This document shows positions 10,440 through 20,289 of a stretch of DNA of 64,000 nucleotides, in pieces. The stretch spans positions 555,101-619,100 of the forward strand of contig JAJVDF010000029.1 of the NCBI GenBank assembly GCA_022410635.1, read 5' to 3'. The notes under the pieces were generated by a model that was not told the origin of the DNA, made no database searches, and worked only from the letters and a program-made list of their open reading frames with translations. How positions within the stretch are numbered: position 1 is the stretch's first letter; the number at the start of each line of letters is the position of its first letter. The DNA comes from Tretioscincus oriximinensis (taxonomy: Eukaryota > Chordata > Lepidosauria > Squamata > Gymnophthalmidae). Position numbers and translations under genes: made by a program.

Positions 10440-12430
10440 TTAGTTCCACCTATGGCTTGCATTTTTAATTAAAGATAATTATTTCTATAATGTGGAACTT
10501 TGTAAATCTGATACATGTTAACCATGGTAATACCAGTATTTAGTAGTAATCCCTATAAAGTGGAATTGTTTCCCCTGGAGGTATGTAAGGTATCATCATT
10601 ATATGAATTCAAAAATTCTTTGAAGACTCACGTCTTTTCTTTTGCTTTTAACTTAACCATAATCTTTATTATCAGTCATGGTTTCTATTTTTTTAATGTG
10701 TATAAGTGCATGAAGCTTTATGAAGTATACATCTTAGTGTAGCTTTGCAGATGAAGATCTATGAAGTGGCGTAGGGGGATGGTTATCTGCGCATGTAGCA
10801 GGTTTACTGGTAACTAATAAGTCGAACGTTAGAAAAGCAGGTCTGGGCACATTGGCTGAAGAGAAATGTCTTATCAGAATGTGGTGCAGTGGTGGTACAA
10901 CTAAGTATGCATGCATTGCACTGATTTAGGTGTTGGTCATAACTTTACTTTAAACATTCTTTTCAATCGTAGTCTAAAAAAAAAGGTTAAGCTTATTTTC
11001 CAGGTCTGATTAGGGTCTTAGACTCTCTTCCTTCAGTTATTTCTTTGAAAAATAATTCATTGGATTGATTTCATATCTCTTCCAAACCCTCTTTATGCTA
11101 AGGTTTCCCTATATGCTACAACTAAGGAACTATTTTAAGAGAGAAGTTTAGTTAATTCTCCTTCCCTGTTTTTTAGTAAAATTTTACAGATGAGATATAA
11201 AATACTACAGTTGCAGTATTTCAAAGCAGTATTTCAAATACAGAATAAGATAAAGCAAAAATCTCTGACCTAACTCACACCATTTAGTATTAGTATTGCA
11301 AATATTACCAAAGAGACTATGAATCAACATGCTTCCATTTTACTACTTCACAACTTGGCCTTCGGGGGACTGTTTCTTTTTCTGAAAGTCTAAAATAATA
11401 TAGTAAGATTAAAATACTTATCTGATTTGCTTCATTTATTTTAACTGTATTGGGAAAACCATAGATGACAACAAAACAATAAAAAATGTGTTAGCCAGTG
11501 TTCTTCATGACTAGCCACTGTGTGACACAAAATAGAACCTAGATTTAAGTTCTATACTAATTGTAGTTCTAAAGATACTTAGTTAAAAGATCACTGACAA
11601 TTGTGGAAATTACAGTTATATGAAATGTACAAGGTTTGTGCAGTTACATATAAAACATGAATGTTGATTTTAGTATTAGTTACTCAGCTTCTATTTCAAG
11701 TCCTATTTTTGCAATTATTTCACACTACATTTTCAATAGACCTCACTGGCTTGATAAAGGAAGCATTTTGAGTATGAGCCAAGGCTACAGAACTCCCAAG
11801 TAGATGCTGGATGATATTAAAATTGGTTCCTGATATAAATGTTTCCCACATATTTTATAGTATTTACAGCCAAGGGAAGATTTTTCATATATTTTTTGAA
11901 ATGATATTCTATTTCTTTATATTTTATGGCCTAGATGTGGACCAATAAATTAAAACTTAATCCATATAAGATGGAGGTTTATGGTGTCATGGGGTCATAG
12001 TTACATTTCGTAAAGGGTTGTTTCATTCTGTATGGAATTGTTTTACCTAGAAAAAAATGTGTAAGGTCATGTGACAGTTGCAGCCCAGAATGCCTATTTT
12101 CACCTCTGCCTTGCCCAGCAGTTTTGGTCCTTCCAAGTTTGAAATAACTTAGCCAAATCATCTACTCTGTACATTTACTTGACTAGGATGCGCCCACGTG
12201 TACAAATGTGCATACATATCTGCTGAGTGAGTCCACTGTTCCAATTTATTCTCTAGTATTGCTGTAGCCTCAGAAAGAAAAGTCTCAACTTCCTTTTAGC
12301 CTAGCACTTGTCTTTGCCTTGCATTAGTTAAGGTAGCTGTTTTGGAGAGGACCTTGTTGTCTTCTGCTTGTGTGTCTTTGGGGGAGGATCTGACAACTAA
12401 GAGATCTGAAGTCGGACACCTCACAGGACC
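10440..12430. other. Intron, no gene or clear repeat seen
   Basis: AT-rich DNA. Short open frames at 10515-10742, 10734-10916 and 11979-12161 have no recognisable domain and no splice context. Confidence 0.55.
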
Positions 12431-12899
12431 AGTCTAATGAGGATGGAACTGTGGTTAGGTGCTTATGGTTCTGGATGCCAGGGGCAAACCCAGGCACAGG
12501 AAGGCTTCTAGAAAGAGAAGACGTATCTCTCCCTCTTTTTCCTCTTCTCTGGGTTCTCTTCTTCTATCTCCTCCTTGTGCAGTGAGGCCCTTGAGCCTTG
12601 CATTCATTTTTATTCCTACTGAGGGAGTGCCCTCTTCACCCTCTCACTTTGAGCAGGGTGTGGGAGATGCTGGATAGAGACAGGACCTTCCAGCAGGAGA
12701 CCTCAAAGTGGAGATCGCCCTGCTGAGTCAGCCCCTGCCCATGCCTAGATTATTTTCAATTGACTCTTATCAGATGGTGGCGAGGGACATTGCTTCCTTG
12801 CTGTCTCTTCCTTTGCTTGAGCAGGAGGTCTCTGAGTTACCTCTGAGGCTCAGAACCTCTTGTAGGTCACCCTGAAAGGAGAGTCAGTCTTGCCCATTC

Positions 12900-13515
12900 C
12901 ATCTATCTCCCACAATTTGGTGACAGCTGAGTGGAAGGAGCCGTGCACTGCCAAATGGCTCTAGGTCATACCAAGAAATTGCTTCTACCCTCAGACCACG
13001 CTTCTTCCTTCTTTGCCATGCCCGCTACAGATGGACCTATTGTTGCTCTGGTTTCTAAGCAATTGATCCTATAGGAGACGGAGGAGAATCTGAAGTATCC
13101 CCTGGACAGTAAGATGGAGATGTTGTTGAAGCAGGTCTTTGAATCAAACAGTCTTGCCTTCCGAGCCTCCTCTGCCACCTCTTTGGCCAGTTGGGCACTG
13201 CTGAAATGTATGGATGAGGTTGTGATGGGTGGAGGTGTGTCTAAGGTAATTAGGTCTTTCCTCTCAGCAGTCAGGAATTATGTGGCATTAGCATCAGATC
13301 TCTCTGCAAACACCATGCAGCTCATTACTCAGTCATGCACGTGGCCACGTGGAAGGCTCTATGGTTAAATACATGGAGCACTGATGTGGGATCTAAGGCC
13401 CAACTCATTGGCACACCTTTCTCGGGGTTTTGTTTCTGGGAAATGTTGGAGAAGGACCTGATTGAGAACAAGGACAAGGAAAAGGTTCCCCTCTGTACCT
13501 GCGCTCCTGCCTAGA
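12900..13515 (+). pseudogene. DIRS Gag-like remnant
   Basis: Read in pieces. One frame gives VTAEWKEPCTAKWL (from about 12918); a second (from 13114) gives MEMLLKQVFESNSLAFRAS and MDEVVMGGG with SKVIRSFLSAVRNYVALASD; the third (from about 13341) gives VATWKALWLNTWSTDVGSKA, then LIGTPFSGFCFWEMLEKDLI. The WLNTW...SK...PFSG order is the pattern I associate with DIRS Gag proteins (WLR-W, then a P-F-G motif). At least two frameshifts and several stops separate the pieces. Gag is the particle-forming nucleic-acid-binding protein of these retroelements; here it cannot be translated as one protein. Confidence 0.65.
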
Positions 13516-13554
13516 CCTCGTCCCTGTTTGTATGCTTCCAATCACCAAGACAAG

Positions 13555-13850
13555 AGGAGAAAGGTTCTTCCCAGGTAGTTGCTACTTGGATAAGATCATG
13601 TATTGTATGGGCTTATCAGGAGTTGAAGCGCCAACTGCCAGGGAGAATCCAGACGTATTCAACAAGGTCGGCTTCTACATCGGCTGCCTTGTGGGCTAAC
13701 GCATCAGTAGAAGACATATGCAAGGCGGTGGCTTGGTCCACTCCATGCACCTTTACCAGACATTACAGGATGGATGAATACAAGAGCAAGAACTTCACCT
13801 ATGGGACGCAGTTTTTTGACAGGACATTACCTACAGTGGTAAGGTGTTGA
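13555..13850 (+). pseudogene. Tyrosine recombinase C-terminus of DIRS element
   Basis: The frame reads VVATWIRSCIVWAYQELKRQ, a short gap, then STRSASTSAALWANASVED, ICKAVAWSTPCTFTRHYRMD. This is the C-terminal half of a DIRS tyrosine recombinase: the box II arginine is in YSTR (the usual motif is HSTR, so the histidine is changed to tyrosine), the W-S-T-P-x-T-F segment follows, and the nucleophilic tyrosine is in RHYRMD. It ends at a TGA soon after. The N-terminal half and the first catalytic arginine are missing. It is in the same frame as the last part of the Gag remnant, separated by one in-frame TAG near 13513. Confidence 0.8.
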
Positions 13851-13929
13851 GTGTGTGTTCTTTCCACCCTATGGGAGATGCTTAGGTACATCCCATTGAT
13901 GATTCAGGTGAGACCCACAGAGAATGTAA

Positions 13930-14203
13930 CATTCAGACTTACTGTGAATGTTTCTTTTTGTGGGGGTCTTGGATGCATCATGCCCTCACTATTATTAACT
14001 GTTTGTATTTTTTCTTTGTAGTCATCTTTGTCCTAGTTTGCTCTCTGTAGAAATTGGGGGTTGAAACATGGTTGGTGGCAGTTGAAAGGTTTGTGCCCAA
14101 CACAATATCTAATGATGTTTGGCTGGTATTGCACCTGGGAGGATAACCCATTGGTGGTTCATCTGTGATCCACAAGAAGAAACATTCACAGTAAGTCTGA
14201 ATG
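13930..14203. repeat. 34-bp inverted repeat pair at the DIRS right end
   Basis: Positions 13930-13963 and 14170-14203 are reverse complements with 33 of 34 matches, separated by 206 bp. The sequences just before each arm (about 13893-13920 and 14140-14168) are also similar, but in direct orientation. DIRS elements are known for inverted terminal repeats plus an internal complementary region, so this pair is probably part of the terminal structure of the adjacent element. Confidence 0.8.
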
Positions 14204-14249
14204 ATATGCTCCTAACTTTCATTGCCACCTCAGCCACAGGTGTCAACAG

Positions 14250-15590
14250 TGACTCCAATATTAAACCTAACTTGCATCTCAGTTTTTTTCTGAGACAAGC
14301 CAACCCCATTCAAATTTGGGAGTCAGTTAACTTCCTGGACTCTGGGCCTCTTGACAAACAGAACCTATATATTTTCTGGATTCAATTTATTAATTCTTCT
14401 TTTGTTGAGTAGATAATTGCTGTGTTACAGATGAAATGTATGGTGTTTTCTCACATTATTTATTGTCTCCATTCTCTATCTGTTTCCAATTGACTTGTAA
14501 AATGAATCTGGATAATGCAAGAATGAACTCATAGGTTCCATTTGACAACAGAACATCCTCTCTCCCAGTTTTTAGAACGAAGAGTTGAAAACATTAGGGA
14601 CATTCTCTTGATGAGTTGAATGTGTTATTCTTGAAAAAAAATGACCTTTCAATCCTAGTGTATATAAAGAGATCTGACTGCACATCTTTTTCTGGAAGGA
14701 ATAAACTGAGGGAGTTGAATAAAGTAGTTTCTCCAATGTTCATAAAACACTAAATGCAGACCACCTATCTTTATCATCTGTTGACTTTGGCCAATAAACA
14801 TTATCTGTCATAGGATAAATCAGAAACAAAAATTAGATGAACCTTTGCTTTCTCTGTGATCTCATTTATTAAGTCAATCAATTTTTTCCCTTTTTTGTGT
14901 GTATGTGGGAGAAAAATAACAGAACAGGGAAGATTTCAGAAAAATGCTGTGTAAAGAAGCTACTCTATACTTGAAACACTCTGTATCACTAGCACCTAAG
15001 AATATACAGATAATTCATTGTTGGTTCTAATAATTCATAATGGATGTTTCAACTCCCAATTTCTCATATAGGAAATTTTTTGACATATCATGCAAGTTTC
15101 TGGAACCCGTAAAACTTTACCTTTTGAACGGTATGTTTCTATACTTGTAGGCTGCAACTATCAGAGGAGGTTAATTTTCTGAGTGAGGTTGTTGCTTCAA
15201 TGGCTATGACAGAAGATGAACTGAAAAAATTATATTTTTTAAAGCTGCCTAAGCAGACCTGTATTTCATTGCAGAAATATTCCCAGTTGCAAGTTTTGAT
15301 TTGTGCTTATTATTATAGGATGTCATCCCATGTGAAGACAGTAATCCAAGAAAGTATGATTTCTCCGGTTTTAACAATTACATTCTTCTTCAGATGAATC
15401 TAACAATTGCTTGTTTAATTGAAGATGTTGTAGTCTGTTCCATTGGTGAAATTTTTTGTAGGAGAGTGAATAGAAAACAGCTCTTCACATTTTTAAAAAA
15501 GTATTTAATAATATTTTTTGAATTTTGCAGTGCTTCTACATTTCAACTTTTTGTGAATATTAATTTTCATGATATGTTAGACAGTTTCAC
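14250..15590. other. Intron, no gene seen
   Basis: AT-rich DNA. At 15200-15397 an open frame begins MAMTEDELKKLYFLKL, but it has no domain I recognise and no continuing exon pattern. No repeat boundary is clear. Confidence 0.5.
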
Positions 15591-15744
15591 TATGGCCCTG
15601 TTCAGACGACAGGGTAAAAATCACAATATTTTTAAAATCCAGAATAACCCAGTCGGGAGTCTCTTTTATTTTTTTGCAAACAAACCATTAGAAAACCTGT
15701 GGGATAGATGAGATGACAATCAGGAAATAAATAGGCATGAATGG

Positions 15745-15997
15745 CCAGTCTTTCATCTGAGAGATCCTGTTTGGATCTTTGTGTTGGACTGGAGAGCAGT
15801 GAGCACTTTCTACTAGCCTGAAGCTCTAGCCAACTCAGCCATTTGAAAGAAATGTTGATTTGTAATCTGCATTTCAATAAGATAAATTATTATCATCATT
15901 AACCTGGTGGGAAAGCGAGTAAGCCATTCTGAGTCCCTTCAGGTGAGAAGAGTGGGGTATAATTCTTTTTCTTTTTCTCCTCCTCCTTCTTCTAAAT
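15745..15997 (+). mobile_element. tRNA-derived SINE with Bov-B-like tail, copy a
   Basis: Contains GAGCACTTTCTACTAGCCTG, AGCTCTAGCCAACTCAGCC, GAGTCCCTTCAGGTGAGAAG and ends in GGGGTATAATTC and a CTCCTCCTTCTTCT tail. The same order is found at 45754, 58824 and, inverted, at 57669 and 59585. The tRNA-like 5' head here is poor. Confidence 0.7.
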
Positions 15998-16741
15998 GCT
16001 GAGGAATACTGGGCATGCCAAGAATTACTGAACATGCTCAGTTGTATTGTCTTGTGCAACTTCTTCTCATGATATCCTGTTAATCCCATTAAGAAGGTAT
16101 ACACACAGAAGGCTTTTTGTCCTTGTAGCTGCAAGCATAGTGATTTTGTGTTTTTTAGGAATGATGTCTGAATAAATGAGCTATAGAATATTCTGGGGAA
16201 AGGGAAGTTTATTCCAAGTTGAGTGGCAAAAGTCTGATTAGGACTTATGATGGAGACATGATTGTACTACAAAAGAGGTAGAAAAACCACATGTGACGTG
16301 GCCTAAGACTATCTTGATGGCAGCTTTATTTTATTTTGAAAGCCAGTGGAACATAAAAGCCATTATTTGTTTTCAAGGCAGGATCAGATGCTAAAGGTTC
16401 ATAGATGAGTCAACCATCCCAAACCATAATGGATGGTCAGTAATAAAGTAATCAAACATGGAAGCAAAGAAGTCAGCAAAAGTCCAACTGTCCATCTCAA
16501 GAAATCAATAATGAAAAAAATCATCTGTTATAATGCCTTCTGTAAAGTTTCCTGGTATTTGACATATGGATTTTCCCTTCCCCCCCAATATATATATACA
16601 GGGTGCTTCAAAAATGTATACAGACTTTGAACTGCCATAGAAAATTTATTTACTGTTCTTAGGGTTGCCATATTCTGGCAACCCAAAACCAGGATAAGGG
16701 TGGGGTGGGGTGCGCGTGCACGCGCGTGCACATGCGCACAT

Positions 16742-16801
16742 ACGGACGCTTGTAGTGAGACAGGCAAAACCTCTTCTGCCTGTCTCACCACAAGCGTCCG
16801 T
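16742..16801. repeat. Hairpin 1 inside the hAT-like element
   Basis: Arms 16742-16766 and 16777-16801 pair at 24 of 25 positions with a 10-base loop. Confidence 0.9.
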
Positions 16802-17004
16802 GCAGCAGCGGAGCAAAAATGCTTGTGTTTGTGACAGGAGGGCAGAGCTGTTTCTCATCTGCTAGAGGTGAGTTGGCAGTGAGAGTAGAGTGAAACCCCG
16901 CCTCCAGCCAAGGAGCAGCTACGGCGCGCTCTGAGGGTCCTCCCAGGACCCCGGAAAGCGTTGCGCGCGCTGCAGCCGTCAGATCTGACAGCTGCTTTTC
17001 CTTT

Positions 17005-17065
17005 AAAATCCCGCCTTTTTACATTCCCCGATGCAGCATCGGGAAATGTAAAAAGCCGGGATTTT
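17005..17065. repeat. Hairpin 2 inside the hAT-like element
   Basis: Arms 17005-17034 and 17036-17065 pair at 28 of 30 positions around a single central base; such a structure is nearly a perfect palindrome. Confidence 0.9.
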
Positions 17066-17309
17066 GCCTTAAAACCCGGAGGGGACTATATTTTAGTCCC
17101 CAAAACTGGGTTTGTCCCGGTTTACCGGGACGTATGGCAACCCTAACTGTTCTACTGTTCTACAAAATTAAATTACTATTCGATTATGCTGCCACCTGGT
17201 GAAGAAATATGACATTAGCCTCGTAGAGTGGGAAATCCTGAAATTTAACTTTGTAGAACAGTATGGAAGTTCAAAGTGTGTATACATTTTTTTGAAGCAC
17301 CATGTATAT

Positions 17310-18630
17310 ATATATATTTGGACCTCAAATAAATAGTGATTAATTTTCATTTGGAATAGTATAGCAAGCTTAGGCTGAGTAATAAAAATCGTATTTATTC
17401 CGATTGTCTTAATTTTCAGGATGCATCTTCCAGTGTAATAATATTCAGTGAATCCAACACTTATGCATTTAAATTTCTTGCACTGTTGTATAATCCATTT
17501 GAACTTTCTTTAGTTTTATGGAGCACAATACCAGTTTTAGTGCTATGAGGACTTTTCTTTTTCTTTTAAAGTTTTGGCAGTACCCGACTTACATTTATCT
17601 CATGAAATCTGTACAAACTTCCTTGGTATAGAACAAGATACTAATAGCAATAAATGAATTTTACATCTGGCTTTATAATGACTTCCCATTAGTAACTAGT
17701 ATGATGATATGGGTACTATTCTGTTACTGGAAAAGATTGAGAGAAACATCTAATGGTAAGAAAGAGAGCTAAGTCCAGACATAGGGCACAACAGGTTCAA
17801 GAGACCTTAAAAACCTTTGGAGTATAATCTCTTGTAAGGATTGAATAACAAGGGTTCAAGGGGCAATTCTGCTATTTTCCCTCTTTTTTATTATAAAATC
17901 TATTAGTTCTGCAGATTGTGTAAGCTGTATAAGGGCTCCAATTCCCAGCTGTGGTGCTGTACTTCAAAGTATTGTGCATAAAACACTTTATTGAAGTAGT
18001 TTTGTTCTCACTTGAAATCAAACTTGAAAAGTAGAAAAAAACAATAATTCCAAAGGTTCTAACTGTAGGAAATAATGGTGGCGCCAAGAGAAGTCCTATG
18101 CCCTTTCTGTTCACAAGATAATTGATATTTTAATGAACTTTTCTGTGGGTGAAGGGAGGCATTACAAAGTTGCCTGATTAGTCATTTGCTTCCTTCTAAA
18201 CAGTTTGCCATTGGGGGAACAGAACAGTAGGTGGTGTTCTCCCTGTGCTCTTTGCCTCTTTTTAAAGCAATACTTAATCTGGACCTTCTGAAAAATAAGT
18301 CCTATTGCTTAGCATAGTGTTGGGGAGGATTTGTCTCATTCTTTTTCCTCTTTGAGCAATGATTTAGTTACTACTGAAAAGGGCCTGCCCATCCTCTATT
18401 GATTAGTTGAGCAGCAAAATGGATGAGTCAGTGGAAGGTTTTGCTCCATATTGATATCCTTGAAGTTTCTGTGATTCTTGCACATGGTTTTGCAGATTCT
18501 TGGAAACTTTTCCAGATGTGCTGTATTGGTGCTGGTTTATGAAAAAGGTTTTATTCATATATTCTCAGTATCCAGGTGCCTTTTTACTTGTCCCAAGACC
18601 AGCTATCTTATTGTATTCTTCTTTTGTAAT
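17310..18630. other. Intron, no gene seen
   Basis: AT-rich sequence without clear repeats or coding signals. Confidence 0.5.
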
Positions 18631-18634
18631 TTTT

Positions 18635-18690
<56 letters not shown>
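18631..18690. repeat. (CTTT)n microsatellite
   Basis: About 14 uninterrupted CTTT units. It explains the Phe/Leu/Ser-rich open frames at 18478-18778. Confidence 0.97.
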
Positions 18691-18691
<1 letters not shown>

Positions 18692-19340
18692 AACCTTAAA
18701 GTTCTTAGTTGCATTGGTGTTGTTTTGAGTTTTCAGTATTTTCTTTCCTGTAGTAATTCATCTTTGGAATTTGCTTAGTGGAGCGTTTTATATTTTTACT
18801 TGATGCAAATTCCGTTCTTAGTTGATTTTTAAAAAGTTTATTCATAGATTATTTCATCTTACACTTTTATTCTTGGCTTGTGATCACAGTTCCCTACTTA
18901 ATTTATATTGCTCTTTTTAAAATTCTAGCCTTGTTTTGTAACTTCTAAGAATCATTTGGAATGTGTGTTTAAAAAGTTTTACGGTCTTCTAAGATCTATT
19001 TAAGGTGTCTGTGAATAAAGACAAGGAAGGCTGTGTTCCAACTAGGGTGGAAATGGGCATGAAAGCTGTGCTGATCAGGGCTGGCCTGACCCATTTTCCA
19101 TTTACTCCAAATGAAAAATGGGCTGACCACACACTACTCTGACAGCAACACCTTGTCTGAGCGGAATTCCCTCAGACAACCATAGCAACTGCAGAGTAAC
19201 AAATTTCCTGTTATCTCTGCAATGACAATGGTTTTCCCTTAGCAAACTTGTGCTTGTTGGAACTTTCTGATGCACATCTTAAATGTTCTGATGGAGAGGG
19301 CAGGGATGGAAACTTCCAGGCCAACCAGAAGAAGTTAGAA

Positions 19341-19705
19341 CATCCAAACATAAGAAGAGCCATACCGGATTGGGCCAGAGCCCATCTAGTCCAGCATTCT
19401 GTCTCACACAGAAGCCCACCAGATGCACCTGGGCAGTCCGAACAGAGGAAAGCAAAATATTCATCTGTTCATGACTCCCTGCATCCAGGCATCCATCCAA
19501 GTACCCATTTATACCCTTGGAGCCCATAAACCTATCTAATCCTGTCTTCAAGCTGTCCAAGCTTTACCTCTTCTGGAAGTAAATTCCATAGGTAGATGAC
19601 CACCTGGGTGAAAAAATACTTTCCTTTGTCTGTTCTCACTTTTCTGCCTATCAGTTTCAAGGAGTTTCCTCTGGTCCAAGTGTTGTGTGATAGAGAAAAC
19701 AATTT
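19341..19705 (-). mobile_element. CR1/L3-type LINE, 3' end (antisense)
   Basis: Begins AACATAAGAAGAGCCATACC (3' terminus) and runs back into ORF2. The minus strand reads the ORF2 C-terminus with HNTWTRGNSLKLIGRKVRTD, then KGKYFFTQVVIYLWNLLPEE. These segments are the conserved end of Jockey/CR1-clade ORF2 proteins. 5'-truncated copy, partly open. Confidence 0.85.
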
Positions 19706-20221
19706 TTGTGAGAGGTGGCTCTTTCTAGCCCCTTTGCCACTGTGCTTTGTCTTGTTATCGGAAAATAGCTGTCCGATCTGCTTGATAGATGGCTGGGCCT
19801 TTGGATTGGGCAGCACCACAGCCAGGAAGATTGCTGTAGATTTCCTGCCATTGCAACTGACTTTTGACATCAATTTTTTTTTTGCTGCTTGTAGAACAAG
19901 ACCCCCAAGAATTGCCTACCCTAGTTTTATGTAAGTGAAAACTTGTGCAAAACCAGAGGATTTTTTTAAAGCCTTGCCACCTGCATATGCTTTGCAAGCA
20001 ATGGACTCGGCTTCTGCTTCTTCACTGCCTAGTATTGAAATAGGGTCGGGGAGGGGGAGAACAGTGACGTGAATTCCCATTCAATTTGCTTTTCTCAAAC
20101 CATTTCTTTCTCTCTAGTGAGAATGGGACTGAAGATTCTTATGCATTATAGAAAATGTAATTGTCAGTGAGGACCTTCCCAGCTGAGTGTGAAACCTGAA
20201 GAAGGAATACCTACAGAAGTT

Positions 20222-20286
20222 CACACACAGCCAGTACACATGTACGCACACACGCACTGCACACACCCCCGAGTACACACACACAT
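20222..20286. repeat. (CA)n-rich microsatellite
   Basis: Imperfect CA/CACACG repeats, interrupted, ending in ACACACACAC. Confidence 0.85.
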
Positions 20287-20289
20287 TTA

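Larger units (their letters stand above)
12430..14210 (+). mobile_element. DIRS-type tyrosine-recombinase retrotransposon, internally deleted
   Basis: A GC-richer island (CpG present) with the hallmarks of a DIRS element. A Gag-like coding region occupies about 12900-13515, a tyrosine recombinase C-terminus follows directly at about 13555-13850, and a 34-bp inverted repeat pair lies downstream (13930-13963 and 14170-14203). Reverse transcriptase, RNase H and methyltransferase regions are not visible, so the copy has lost its central or overlapping pol region. Frameshifts and stops show it is dead. The left boundary is uncertain: I set it where the composition changes. Confidence 0.75.
16660..17145. 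mobile_element. hAT-like non-autonomous element nested in the MITE
   Basis: Perfect 13-bp inverted ends TAGGGTTGCCATA are bordered by an exact 8-bp direct repeat ACTGTTCT (16652-16659 and 17146-17153), the target duplication size of hAT transposons. The 486-bp interior is GC-rich with a GTGCGCGTGC tract and two strong hairpins (16742-16801 and 17005-17065). No transposase is encoded, so it must have been mobilised in trans. Frames at 16646-16858 and 16961-17146 are by-products of its composition. Confidence 0.88.
16599..17304. mobile_element. Mariner-like MITE (212 bp before a nested insertion)
   Basis: Left end CAGGGTGCTTCAAAAATGTA and right end (reverse complement) CATGGTGCTTCAAAAAAATG form terminal inverted repeats that continue for over 40 bp (TATACAGACTTTGAACTGCC against TATACACACTTTGAACTTCC). 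TA dinucleotides flank both ends, as expected for Tc1/mariner insertion at TA. The element has no transposase frame. Removing the nested element and one copy of its 8-bp duplication leaves about 212 bp, mostly inverted repeat. Confidence 0.8.

Noticed and set aside
18478..18778. Two overlapping frames rich in Phe/Leu/Ser
   Set aside because: Explained by the (CTTT)n microsatellite.
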